DNA from: Acidianus sp. HS-5
Lineage (GTDB): Archaea > Thermoproteota > Thermoprotei_A > Sulfolobales > Sulfolobaceae
Length of the DNA: 64,000 bases
Direction of reading: 5' to 3'
Assembly (NCBI RefSeq): GCF_021655615.1
Contig: NZ_AP025245.1
Location: 744,001 to 808,000, forward strand
The notes beneath the pieces are model-generated. The model had not been told where the DNA came from. It searched no databases and was given only the letters and a program-made list of their open reading frames with translations. The translations under genes and the position numbers were made by a program. Position 1 is the stretch's first letter. The number at the start of each line of letters is the position of its first letter. Shown here piece after piece: positions 43,613-52,218 of this stretch.

Positions 43613-44782
43613 ATGGTAAAATATTGTCCAAGATGTGGAGCTCAAGTAACAGATGAAGCCAGGTTCTGTCCTAAATGCGGGTTCGATTTTTCAACCCTCC
43701 AACAATCCGCTCCGAGTACGTCCTCACAACAGCCCCCACAGCAACCACCATATCAACCACCTCCTAGTAATCCACCAACTTATCAACAACCTACTAACCC
43801 ACCACCGTATCAACAGCCTCCTTATCAGCAACCACCATATCAACCGAACCAACCACCATATCAACCACCTCCTAGTAATCCACCAACTTATCAACAGCAA
43901 ACAGAGTCATTAATTTCTACAGCAAATAAGGCTGCTAGATATACACCAATGTTAACTAAATATGGTAAGCTGCTGCTATTATTATCTATAATATTTGAGG
44001 CACTAACAACCATTTTAGTCTCATCTTGCATTATTTCATCCCTAACTAAGATTTCAGCTCCAGCTAGTGATATTGCTCCTTTAGCACTGCTACTAGTATC
44101 TGCGGTAATTTACCTAATATCTCCAGTATTTTCGGCATTTAGTAGAGGTATTAATATTAGTAAATTAACAATGATTTTAGCTATTTTAGCGTTTATTTTA
44201 TTAGGAATTACATATATAGTATTTTCAAAAGAATCCGGATATACTTCAGGATATATAGGAATTACAAGTATAACAATATATGGTACAACGTTTACAATAA
44301 GCATTACTACCGGGATAATAATTCTTATAGGTGCAGCATTAGTTATATTTACATTGTTTATAAACATGGGCGGTTTCATAAATTCCATCATCCAGATTGT
44401 TGGAATAATATTAATTTATATATACACTGTCTCTAATAATTTCAACTTTGAATCAATGCTATGGGGAATAGCATTAATTATAGCATTAATATTCAACATG
44501 ATTCCTAGTTTCTACAGAGGAAATTATCTACAGATGGCCACTGGAATAGGCTATAGTATAGCAGTATTATTGTTCACAATAGGTATGATAATAACCGGGG
44601 CATCGCAAGTCTCCGCTCCTTCCCCCAGTTCTTTAGGAATTTCAGGAGGAATAATAAACGGAGCCTACGGAACCTACATTGCTGCCGGAGCCATAGGAAT
44701 AATAGCTGGAATAATAGGACTTATAGACTCTATATTCATACTAATCTACACCTTAGCTTACAAAGCAATGCCAAATTTATAA
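43613..44782 (+). CDS. Zinc ribbon/Pro-Gln-rich linker/multispanning membrane protein
   Basis: The 389-residue protein starts with a zinc ribbon (C-P-R-C, C-P-K-C) like the four single-pass paralogs. A long Pro/Gln/Tyr linker with P-P-Y-Q and P-P-T-Y-Q repeats (about 40-98) follows, then about eight to nine hydrophobic helices rich in Ile and Gly. The membrane part resembles the DUF973 proteins of Sulfolobales. Thus one cytoplasmic module is attached to different membrane parts in this genome. A TATA-like box about 28 bases before the ATG suggests a leaderless message. Confidence 0.75.
   Translation: MVKYCPRCGAQVTDEARFCPKCGFDFSTLQQSAPSTSSQQPPQQPPYQPPPSNPPTYQQPTNPPPYQQPPYQQPPYQPNQPPYQPPPSNPPTYQQQTESLISTANKAARYTPMLTKYGKLLLLLSIIFEALTTILVSSCIISSLTKISAPASDIAPLALLLVSAVIYLISPVFSAFSRGINISKLTMILAILAFILLGITYIVFSKESGYTSGYIGITSITIYGTTFTISITTGIIILIGAALVIFTLFINMGGFINSIIQIVGIILIYIYTVSNNFNFESMLWGIALIIALIFNMIPSFYRGNYLQMATGIGYSIAVLLFTIGMIITGASQVSAPSPSSLGISGGIINGAYGTYIAAGAIGIIAGIIGLIDSIFILIYTLAYKAMPNL
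43745..43896 (+). repeat. Coding direct repeat in the Pro/Gln linker
   Basis: A stretch of about 45 bases encoding P-P-Y-Q-P-P-P-S-N-P-P-T-Y-Q appears at about 43745 and again, apparently identical, at about 43852. It points to recent expansion of the linker by slippage or unequal exchange. Confidence 0.75.
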
Positions 44783-44788
44783 AATAAA

Positions 44789-44813
44789 ATTTTTTTCTCT
44801 TAATATTTTTTAG
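44789..44813 (+). terminator. Oligo-T run after the zinc-ribbon membrane gene
   Basis: Two T-rich runs (ATTTTTTTCTC and ATATTTTTTA) directly follow the stop codon and precede the promoter of the next gene. Confidence 0.4.
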
Positions 44814-44834
44814 CTTCTACGATACTCTATTTAT

Positions 44835-45731
44835 ATGGAAAGAATTATAACTTTAGACCCTGCAACTACAGAAATTGTAGCTTTTCTGGACGGCACATCA
44901 AGAATTGTTGGAGTTTCAGAAGATTCTGACTACCCAGAGGAAATTAAAAGTAGGGCAAAAGTTACGAGAAAGCTAGTAAACGTGGATAACTCATTACCTT
45001 CAGAAGTAATAGATGAGATTGTAAGGAGACATATAAAGGAGAGAAAACCTTTACACGAGGCACTATGGGATAAAATCTACGAACTTGACCCAGACCTGAT
45101 AGTAGGTCAAGGAATTTGCGAAGTCTGTGCATTACCTGCAATATCTACCTTGGAAATGAAGGAAAACGCTTTCCCTAAAAAGTTCAGAATTTCGAGAATG
45201 GAAGTTTTCAACCCATCAACTTTCATGGATATACCTAAAGAAACTATGAAGATAGCTAAAGTTTTAGGTAGGGAGAGAAAGGCTGAAGAGCTTGAGGACG
45301 AGTTCAGAGAGAGTACTGAGGAGAGTCAAGGATTGGGCAGAGGAACAAAGACAGTCGTAATAGAATGGATAAAGCCAATACACCTCATAGGAAAATGGGT
45401 TTCTGATATGGTAAATTTGATGGGCTCTATTCCATTAGCGAGACCTGGAGGCCAAGGAGGAGTTTTTGATTGGGAAGTGATAAAGGAATTCAATCCAGAC
45501 TATTTGATAATTTCTCCGTGCAGTTTTTCAGTTAACAGGAGTTTAATGGAAATTGAGAAAATTACTTCTCTCCCGGGGTATTCTGACCTCAATGCAGTAA
45601 AAGAAGACCACGTCTATGTGCTGGAGCCACTCTATGCTAGGGCTTCTCAAAAGACTTTAGAATTTCTGAATGCTTTAAAGGAAATATACACCTCAGGAGA
45701 AGTTGATAGGAGATACGGTATAAGACTTTAA
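44835..45731 (+). CDS. Cytosolic BtuF-like substrate-binding protein
   Basis: The 298-residue protein has the class III binding-protein start I-T-L-D-P-A-T-T-E-I-V-A-F-L and I-V-G-V-S-E-D-S-D-Y-P, the central Y-E-L-D-P-D-L-I-V-G-Q-G, and the C-terminal F-N-P-D-Y-L-I-I-S-P-C-S-F. There is no signal peptide or lipid anchor, unlike the exported binding protein at 15908. Cytosolic members of this group have been noted in archaea and bacteria with cobalamin metabolism, but their role is unclear. I-C-E-V-C at about 95-99 could bind metal. It is directly upstream of tRNA-Lys. Confidence 0.75.
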   Translation: MERIITLDPATTEIVAFLDGTSRIVGVSEDSDYPEEIKSRAKVTRKLVNVDNSLPSEVIDEIVRRHIKERKPLHEALWDKIYELDPDLIVGQGICEVCALPAISTLEMKENAFPKKFRISRMEVFNPSTFMDIPKETMKIAKVLGRERKAEELEDEFRESTEESQGLGRGTKTVVIEWIKPIHLIGKWVSDMVNLMGSIPLARPGGQGGVFDWEVIKEFNPDYLIISPCSFSVNRSLMEIEKITSLPGYSDLNAVKEDHVYVLEPLYARASQKTLEFLNALKEIYTSGEVDRRYGIRL

Positions 45732-45740
45732 TACGGAAAT

Positions 45741-45751
45741 TTTTTAAGCAA
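45741..45751 (+). promoter_or_regulatory. TATA box of tRNA-Lys
   Basis: TTTTTTAAGCA ends about 24 bases before the first base of the tRNA, the normal archaeal spacing. Confidence 0.5.
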
Positions 45752-45774
45752 TGCATGAACAGAGATTTTTAGCT

Positions 45775-45876
<102 letters not shown>

Positions 45877-45921
45877 TCGTTGTAATAAATTTAAAAGATT
45901 GCCATATAACATTTTATTATC

Positions 45922-46301
45922 TTGAGCGTTAACCTTTATGAAAAGCTGAAGGAGAGGGCTAAGTACTTTTTAATGAAAGCATAAGAGATTGTGCAAATAA
46001 ACATTATGATATTGCTCTATTCCATCTAGAACAAGCTTTACAGCTGGGAATTAAGGCATATCTTTTAAAGAATAAGGGAGACTTCCCTAAATCTCGTGAT
46101 TTAAATGAGCTAATCAGCATTGCAGATGATAATGATTGCCTAAGGAAAATAAGTAGCAGGAGGTGGTATGTAATAAGTATATTAACTGACGCATATATAG
46201 GCTCTAGGTATTTATTAAGGGATTATACTTATAATGAATATAAGACTTGTAGGAATTTTGTAAAGGAGGCATTAGAATGTTTGAATATTATAAAAGATTA
46301 G
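45922..46301 (+). pseudogene. HEPN-domain protein, frameshifted
   Basis: A TTG start opens M-S-V-N-L-Y-E-K-L-K-E-R-A-K-Y-F, and the frame then breaks near a T run at about 45967-45972. The neighbouring frame continues E-S-I-R-D-C-A-N-K-H-Y-D-I-A-L-F-H-L-E-Q-A through to Y-I-G-S-R-Y-L and a stop at 46301. This is the COG2250-type HEPN helical bundle, the usual partner of MNT nucleotidyltransferases. One extra base would restore the frame. It overlaps the MNT remnant, as in intact pairs. Confidence 0.75.
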
Positions 46302-46596
46302 AGGAAATTAATGAAGATTTCGAGAAGAATAAGGATAAGTACTTCAAGAGGATTGTTGAAGTTACAAAAAATATGAGGGCAGGGCTTACTTGTTCGGATC
46401 GCAGTTAAAAGGTAATGCAATAGCTTCCAGCTATGTGGATATTTTAATAGAAATTCCTTGTAACGTATACTGGCTTGACGTCATTTCAGAGCTAATGAGA
46501 AAAGTAAGAAATCCTAAGTTTGAATTCCATGTCCACTGCGTAAAGGAAGCTGAGGAATTGAAGAAGTTAATTAAGGATTACGTTGAATTAACATAG
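46277..46596 (+). pseudogene. MNT nucleotidyltransferase, frameshifted and degenerate
   Basis: An ATG at 46277 starts M-F-E-Y-Y-K-R-L-E-E-I-N. The frame is lost near 46385 and continues in another one with A-Y-L-F-G-S-Q-L-K-G-N-A, which fits the G-S-x3-G motif of minimal nucleotidyltransferases. The expected S-D-I-D-L is degraded to S-Y-V-D-I-L. Together with the HEPN remnant it is a decayed HEPN/MNT toxin-antitoxin pair next to tRNA-Lys. Confidence 0.75.
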
Positions 46597-46599
46597 GAT

Positions 46600-47655
46600 T
46601 ATTAGTAATGAAATTTCGTTATTTTGGAATTTTTCTATACAATTCTAGATTTAGCGGTACTGCCATGAAATCTAGTACTGGTCCCATGACGAAAGGAATT
46701 ATGTAATCCCCTAAGGTAAAAAGGACTCACCTAAAATTCTATCTATGCCAAATGTAGATAATAAAGCAAAACCCTTCTCCACTTCAATTAGCCATGACAT
46801 TCATAGCTGTTAATATAATAGGTTCTAATACTCCTCCAACTAGGTAGGAGATTACACTTATTAGTGAAGGGAAGGTAAATCATGAAGATTAGTATATCGT
46901 TAAGAGCAGTAATTAATATAATGGAGAATTACCTCTGTAAAGTACTCTCCTTTATTCTATCAGTTAAGAATTAAGAAGTTATGCCTAGTATTGATGTAAA
47001 CTAAGCTCACTTCAAGAACTGAAAGCTACTCCAGATTTGTATAAATATAACGACTACGATAGTTGCGAAGTTAAACATGAGATAAATTAGGTAAAGTATA
47101 ATAATTTCCTTGAAGGGATTACCTTTGCCCTTGTATTAACATCTTTAAATCTCCTCATTAGAAGAACTGATATTATTAAAAATGCTATGTAAAAGATCTC
47201 AAGGGAGAAGTAAAATTACTTTAATAAGTTTAAAGATCCAATCACTATAGTTAATACTTAAGTTACAAGATTACCTGCTGAAAAACGCTATAACCTAAAG
47301 TACGCAGTCTTTAAAATTATAAGAAATGAGCGTTTTATCTGCGTAGAAGTTGCAGACGATATTCCAAGGAGGATGAAAGATATTATGAAGGCATAAACAT
47401 TGCTAAAGGTTATTATGAAAATTGATAAAGCGCCGGTGACTGTAGATATTCTCTACACTTTACTCCTAATTTCTGTGATAATAGACCAATGGGGTAACTA
47501 AGAATGAGGTGAGTTATGACGTATAAGGTAAAAAGGATTGATATGAAGTAAGGTGAATATCCTAAAAGGTAAGTGTATAAAGGTTAAATTCATTAAATCG
47601 ATCGCAATTGCTAACGTAAAAGTTTGTGAAAATACGTAAAATGAGGCATAGTCAA
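46600..47655 (-). pseudogene. Decayed MFS transporter
   Basis: No long frame exists here, but the minus strand contains a series of transporter pieces in shifting frames. From the right they are Y-A-S-F-Y-V-F-S-Q-T-F-T-L-A-I-A-I-D-L, L-G-Y-S-P-Y-F-I-S-I-L-F, P-I-G-L-L-S-Q-K-L-G-V-K, then L-I-Y-L-M-F-N-F-A-T-I-V-V, S-V-I-S-Y-L-V-G-G-V-L-E-P, and I-I-P-F-V-M-G-P-V-L-D-F. The order follows helix 1 to the C-terminal half of an MFS protein. Multiple frameshifts and stops show it is long dead. Confidence 0.65.
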
Positions 47656-47669
47656 GTTTGCTCACTTCA

Positions 47670-48854
47670 TTAACTCTCTTCTATCATTAATTTTCCTACG
47701 TTAACGTCTGCAGATATTTTTAAGCGCTTCTCTCCCTGCCTTATCGGTGGTACTTTAACGTAACTCATGTTGCTATCTACGTCAGTTATTATACCTGCAT
47801 CTTTGGGTAAATCTAATGTGAGTACAATATTTGAAGCGTTGGAGTCAATGTCTAGGTTACCTCCTGAAGGGAATGCAAGTTTTCCTTTAATATTGCTCCC
47901 ATCAGAATCAATGCTAACTTTTTCACTGCCGGTTAAGTTTAGGTCGACTTCACTACCGTCAGAATCAATGTTGACTTCTTTAACCTCGGTATTTAACTCA
48001 GCCTTACTCCCATCTGCTTCGATACTTAACTTTTCCAGAGTAATCAAACTTAATACTGCACTACAACCGTCTAATTCGATTTTAGCTTTATCTCCTAAGT
48101 TTATTTCAGCGTCATCGAATGATGAACACTCAACTTTTAAGTGAGATTCTCCTTGTGTTAATGTTAATTTACTTCCGTCGAGCTCAACCTCAAGATTTTT
48201 AGGAGGCTTTATAGGAGAATCAAATACAGTAATTTTCCCTGTTTTTCTCAGAAACATCTTATGAAAATTTGTTGCAATTTTATTTAAATCAATTAGTTTA
48301 CTCATTGGAGAATTTGGAGATGTTACAAATCCTACTTCAGATATTTTAGAAGAGATTGCGGAATATTGGTCTGGCTCACACATTATTATCCCTACTTCAT
48401 ATATTTTCTCAAATATATCATTTATATCTTCAGGTTTTACAGATTTGTCTATTTTCAATACCCCTACTTCATATATTTCCAACTTATTTTTATTATCCTT
48501 AAGCCTCTTTACGAGTTCCGGAGTTATTTCATAAATCCCTATGCTAGAAATCTTCACAATATCTGGAGGAGAGGCAATAATGGGAGTTGAACTCTTTTCC
48601 TTAACTTCTTCTTTTCCTTCAACTTCCATGATTATATTGTAGGCCCTCTTACCTTCCTCTGTTAAAACATACTCATCATTGACTTTCTGTATCAAGTTTC
48701 CTAATTTCCTCAGATGAAAGGCTAATGACGGACTATCTATACTAAGTTCATTCATTAAATCCGAAAAACCTGCCTTACCTTTTTCTTTAAGAATTTTAAT
48801 TATCTTCCTTCTAGTCTCGTTTGCTATTGCTTCAAATATGTCCATATGTGCCAA
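47670..48854 (-). CDS. ArsR-type winged helix fused to a predicted beta-solenoid
   Basis: The 394-residue protein starts with a winged helix (about 4-72; E-A-I-A-N-E-T-R-R-K-I-I-K-I-L, then S-P-S-L-A-F-H-L-R-K-L). A middle part (about 101-185) has four spaced I-Y-E-V-G-like repeats (about 107, 127, 151, 171). Residues 221-390 show a repeat of about 19 residues centred on D-G-S or D-S-N (226, 262, 281, 299, 318, 338, 360), as in DUF4097/bactofilin-like beta-solenoids. There is no membrane segment, so the solenoid is cytoplasmic and could be a polymerising or surface-sensing module joined to DNA binding. TATA sequence lies upstream. Monocistronic. Confidence 0.75.
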   Translation of the reverse strand: MAHMDIFEAIANETRRKIIKILKEKGKAGFSDLMNELSIDSPSLAFHLRKLGNLIQKVNDEYVLTEEGKRAYNIIMEVEGKEEVKEKSSTPIIASPPDIVKISSIGIYEITPELVKRLKDNKNKLEIYEVGVLKIDKSVKPEDINDIFEKIYEVGIIMCEPDQYSAISSKISEVGFVTSPNSPMSKLIDLNKIATNFHKMFLRKTGKITVFDSPIKPPKNLEVELDGSKLTLTQGESHLKVECSSFDDAEINLGDKAKIELDGCSAVLSLITLEKLSIEADGSKAELNTEVKEVNIDSDGSEVDLNLTGSEKVSIDSDGSNIKGKLAFPSGGNLDIDSNASNIVLTLDLPKDAGIITDVDSNMSYVKVPPIRQGEKRLKISADVNVGKLMIEES

Positions 48855-49007
48855 TATTAGAATTTACAAATATAAATTTTCAAGTAAATAATCATTTATT
48901 TTCAGGTAAACGAAAATTTACTCATTCTACAAATAAAGAATTTAGTTCATAAAAAGAAAATGTAACTTTCAATTATATAAAAATAAAATAGAATTTTATT
49001 AATTAAT
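48855..49007. other. AT-rich intergenic spacer
   Basis: Contains the probable promoter of the ArsR/solenoid gene at its left edge; nothing else is recognised. Confidence 0.4.
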
Positions 49008-49133
49008 TTATTTTTGTTTCTTTTTATGAGCAAGTCTTTCAGTTTCTTCCTTTACTTTCTCTCCAGCTTTTTCTGCTTCTTTAGCTACATCTTTCGTTGC
49101 GTCTTCTATCTTTTTAGTTATTTTCTTTGCCAT
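49008..49133 (-). CDS. Small 41-residue Lys/Glu-rich helical protein
   Basis: The frame encodes M-A-K-K-I-T-K-K-I-E-D-A, then V-A-K-E-A-E-K-A-G-E-K-V-K-E-E-T-E and ends with K-K-K-Q-K. The heptad-like A/K/E pattern predicts one long amphipathic helix. It fills an otherwise empty gap and keeps codon usage like its neighbours. Short Lys/Glu/Ala proteins of this kind are common in Sulfolobales, with unknown role. It is divergent from the dehydratase gene across 109 bases. Confidence 0.55.
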   Translation of the reverse strand: MAKKITKKIEDATKDVAKEAEKAGEKVKEETERLAHKKKQK

Positions 49134-49197
49134 TAAACTTATACTTCTCTATTCTAGTAAAAAAGGTTTTTTGAGAAGTAGTTTTTTTCATTTAAGA

Positions 49198-49230
<33 letters not shown>

Positions 49231-49242
49231 CAGATATAGCCC

Positions 49243-50787
49243 ATGGGATTAAGAACAGGTCAAGAGTATTTAGATTCAATTAAAGTTAGGAACAAGGCAG
49301 AAATTTACGTAATGGGAAAGGAAGTAAAGGATGTAACAACTAATCCCTTCCTAAAGCCTTCAGTTCTAGCATTTAAAGCAACTTTCGATTCCGCATGGGA
49401 CGAAGATACTAAAGATCTAGCCAGAGTGTGGAGTCCTTACATTAACGAGGAAGTTAACAGGTTTAATTCAATTCACAGATCGCCAGAGGACTTAGCTGCA
49501 AAAGTTAAGCTCTTGAGGAAAATAAGCCATAAAGTAGGAGCTTGTTTCCAGAGATGTGTAGGTTTTGATGCACTAAATACCCTTTACATAACAACAGAGC
49601 TCATGGCACAACACGGTAAGACAGAACCTAAAGAGAAATTCATTGAGTATTTAAAGACAGTGCAAAAGAAGGACTTAGCATTAGCAGGAGCAATGACTGA
49701 CGCAAAAGGAGTAAGGACCTTGAAACCTCACGAACAGCCAAATAAAAACGCTTATGTAAGAGTAAATGAAGTTACAAAGGATGGAATTTACGTTTCTGGA
49801 GCTAAGGCAAACATAACTGGAGTTGCCGCCAGTGAGGAAATAGTAGTTTTACCTACAAGAGCAATGGGGCCTGATGATCAAGATTACGCTGTAGCTTTTT
49901 CAGTTCCTACAGATACTGAGGGAATAAAAATCGTAGTGGGAAGGCAGTTAAACGATGCAAGAAGGCTAGAAGGAGGAGACATAGACGCAATACCTTACTT
50001 CTATAACCATGAAGGATTAGTAATCTTTGATAACGTTTTCGTGCCCATGGATAGAGTGTTCTTGATGAGGGATTGGCAGTACACAGGGCAATTAGTTGAA
50101 ATATTTGCTGCATATCATAGACAGGGATACGGCGGATGTAAGGCAGGCTTAGGAGACGTAATTATAGGAGCCACGTATAATTTAGCTAAACAAGTAGGTG
50201 TAGAAAAAGCTCCTCATGTTCAGGATAAGCTTAACGAGGAAATATTCCTCACTGAGACAATGTATGCAGCAGGAATTGCCGCCAGCTTAAACGGAGTAGA
50301 AGTTTGTCCAGGCTGCTGGTGGGTAAATCCAATGCAGGCTAATGTTACAAAGCATTTAGTTACTAGGTTCCCTTCACAGATCTCTCAGCTGGCAATTGAT
50401 ATTGCAGGAGGGATTTTAGGCACAGCTCCAAGTGAATGGGACTTAAAGAATCCTAAGATTAAGGAATTGCTGGCAAAGTACTTCCAAGGTGTTGAGGGAT
50501 ATACTGCTGAGGATAGGATAAGAATGGTAAGGCTTGTAGAGAACGTTGCCTTAGGAGTTGCTTTCCAAATAGAGTCAGTTCACGGAGCAGGAAGCCCTGC
50601 AGCACAACGTATAATGTTCAGCAGACTGTATAACTTAAATTACTCTGAAGAGGTTGCAAAGAAGTTAGCAGGAATGAAGTCTGAAGTAAAGTTTACTAAG
50701 AAAGTTGAACCTTGGAGAGATTCTGAGACTGAAAAATTAGCTAAAGAAGCTGAGAAGAATACAGCAACTGCTAGTAGTGGAAAATAA
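49243..50787 (+). CDS. 4-hydroxybutyryl-CoA dehydratase
   Basis: The 514-residue enzyme dehydrates 4-hydroxybutyryl-CoA to crotonyl-CoA in the 3-hydroxypropionate/4-hydroxybutyrate CO2 fixation cycle of Sulfolobales. It belongs to the flavin-dependent 4-hydroxyphenylacetate-3-monooxygenase superfamily, but the 4Fe-4S ligands of the dehydratase are all present with the known spacing: C101-x3-C105, and H292-x6-C299 in Y-H-R-Q-G-Y-G-G-C-K. These match C99, C103, H292 and C299 of the clostridial enzyme. A TATA-like AAGCTTATAC is about 35 bases upstream. It has no adjacent pathway gene. Confidence 0.92.
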   Translation: MGLRTGQEYLDSIKVRNKAEIYVMGKEVKDVTTNPFLKPSVLAFKATFDSAWDEDTKDLARVWSPYINEEVNRFNSIHRSPEDLAAKVKLLRKISHKVGACFQRCVGFDALNTLYITTELMAQHGKTEPKEKFIEYLKTVQKKDLALAGAMTDAKGVRTLKPHEQPNKNAYVRVNEVTKDGIYVSGAKANITGVAASEEIVVLPTRAMGPDDQDYAVAFSVPTDTEGIKIVVGRQLNDARRLEGGDIDAIPYFYNHEGLVIFDNVFVPMDRVFLMRDWQYTGQLVEIFAAYHRQGYGGCKAGLGDVIIGATYNLAKQVGVEKAPHVQDKLNEEIFLTETMYAAGIAASLNGVEVCPGCWWVNPMQANVTKHLVTRFPSQISQLAIDIAGGILGTAPSEWDLKNPKIKELLAKYFQGVEGYTAEDRIRMVRLVENVALGVAFQIESVHGAGSPAAQRIMFSRLYNLNYSEEVAKKLAGMKSEVKFTKKVEPWRDSETEKLAKEAEKNTATASSGK

Positions 50788-50822
50788 CTATTCTAGGAGT
50801 TATAAAACCATCAGAAATGGGG

Positions 50823-51796
50823 CCTTTTCTGCAAATCGAAGAAGGCTCTCCAGAACGGGTCTTCACTATGTTTTTCTATCCTTTTATTACATAAGTAAAC
50901 TCTTTCTTCCGCTTTTCCAATTATTTCGACCTCCCTTTAGAGCGCATATTGTACAAGAGTTTATAAGGGTCAAGTTGCTTGGGTTAATTAGACTGTTTGC
51001 TGCTAAAATCCTCGTGATTACTTTCGTCCATTTCAAGTTATATGTTATTACTATCAAGTAATGTTAACTAGGATAGTTGCTTGTAAGAACGGCTGTGATT
51101 TTGCTCCTAAACTTTACGTTTATACTACTCACATTAATATTTGTTGCTCTAGTGGCGGAGGGAGAGGTGGAGAAGGACTTTGTCGCCCTAAACTTGAGTC
51201 TAACCTTGCTTCTATATCCAATTTGACTACATACTTCCCAGCGCCAGTAAACTTTACTAAACTAGTTAAACTAGCATGCCTAAGCTACGGTGAATATTGT
51301 AGTAATAATAGTCTCGATCTTGGTCATATTTATTATTCATTTGGTATAGGAATTAATGTTGGAAGTTTAATTGCAATTGCTTCAGCACATGATCCTGATT
51401 TAGCACCTTTGGTTGCTCCATTAAGTACTGTAAATATTGCAGTTAGACGGGAATCTAGTACTTCCGAAGTATCTCTTATAGTATGGAATATACGTAACCA
51501 ATATCCTGATGCTAACCTGGCATTCTATTATTCCAACCTTACTGCAGAATACTGCATCAATGGAGGGCTTTATCAATTGCCCACTGATGTATTTATTGCA
51601 AACTATACATACTAATCATTTTCACTATTGGTAATATGCACATAGTTTTTGTTTAAATAATTAATCTGGTTTTGTGGAGAAATTTAACGCTAAAACTTAT
51701 GTTTACCTAGAAAGTTATGAGACGATGTTGCTGATAATACTAAAGCTTTCTTGAAATGGGAGAGGAGCCTTCTGGTTCTTTGATTTGCAGGAAAAA
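50823..51796. mobile_element. Possible transposon-like segment with imperfect terminal inverted repeats
   Basis: The left end (50825-50851: TTTTCTGCAAATCGAAGAAGG and following GCTCTCC) is mirrored by the reverse complement of the right end (51759-51796: TTTTTCCTGCAAATCAAAGA, then AGGCTCCTCTCC). About 25 positions agree, with a small insertion in the right arm. The interior of roughly 970 bases is less AT-rich than the neighbourhood and has one open frame of 184 codons but no recognisable transposase. It may be a non-autonomous element or the remains of an insertion sequence. No target duplication was found. Confidence 0.45.
51061..51615 (+). CDS. Hypothetical protein inside the inverted-repeat segment
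   Basis: The 184-residue frame has early Cys (about 8, 12, 28, 29 and 41), a G-G-G-R-G-G-E-G stretch, then a section with S-F-G-I-G-I-N-V-G-S-L-I-A-I-A-S-A and several N-x-S/T sites. I do not recognise it; it does not resemble a transposase. Composition differs from neighbouring genes (more Ser, Gly, Leu; fewer Lys). It could be cargo, a fragment or chance. The gap from 51616 to 51834 holds nothing clear apart from the right repeat. Confidence 0.4.
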   Translation: MLTRIVACKNGCDFAPKLYVYTTHINICCSSGGGRGGEGLCRPKLESNLASISNLTTYFPAPVNFTKLVKLACLSYGEYCSNNSLDLGHIYYSFGIGINVGSLIAIASAHDPDLAPLVAPLSTVNIAVRRESSTSEVSLIVWNIRNQYPDANLAFYYSNLTAEYCINGGLYQLPTDVFIANYTY

Positions 51797-51834
51797 TACC
51801 TCTAAATTTGAAATAATAAATGTAATGCTAAAGC

Positions 51835-52179
51835 CTATTTTCCTTGCAGTAATATCTTTATGTGATATCTTATACAATCCATGTACCTGTCGTGTTTTCT
51901 TTCTCTATTTAACACTATGTAATTAATTACGAACTTATTTGAGAGTATTTTTCTTGCATACTCAAAACTTAAGTCTGAGGACTTTAATAATCCAGTAATA
52001 TCGGGATTAAAGAACCCTAGGTCTTGCTCCTTAAGGGAGAATATAAAATCCTTTGTTTCTTCTTTCCACGAGTTAAGTATTCTCCTTACTTCATCACAAC
52101 TTATATTCAGAGTTTTTGCTATGAAAATTACCGGCTTATTATGACATCTCCAGTAAGCTATTTCCTTTTCTAAGTTCAT
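51835..52179 (-). CDS. Small hypothetical protein with helix-turn-helix-like start
   Basis: The 114-residue protein begins with an HTH-like segment: E-K-E-I-A-Y-W-R, then V-I-F-I-A-K-T-L-N-I-S-C-D-E-V-R-R-I-L-N-S-W, with the turn at N-I-S-C. The rest is helical and unassigned. It is 39 bases downstream of the HEPN-like gene on the same strand, so the two may be co-transcribed. Confidence 0.55.
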   Translation of the reverse strand: MNLEKEIAYWRCHNKPVIFIAKTLNISCDEVRRILNSWKEETKDFIFSLKEQDLGFFNPDITGLLKSSDLSFEYARKILSNKFVINYIVLNRERKHDRYMDCIRYHIKILLQGK

Positions 52180-52218
52180 GATAAGAAAAATACCAGAGTA
52201 AGTTTAACGCTTTTCTAT

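Noticed and set aside
43720..43900. Repeats that look like a CRISPR array or satellite
   Set aside because: They lie inside an open frame, encode Pro/Gln/Tyr units and have no unique spacers of constant length.
46600..47655. New non-coding RNA or regulatory region
   Set aside because: Minus-strand fragments in shifting frames show a dead MFS transporter in the correct order.
50777..51061. 94-codon open frame after the dehydratase
   Set aside because: It starts inside the preceding gene, crosses the left inverted repeat and has an unnatural composition with no domain; likely chance.
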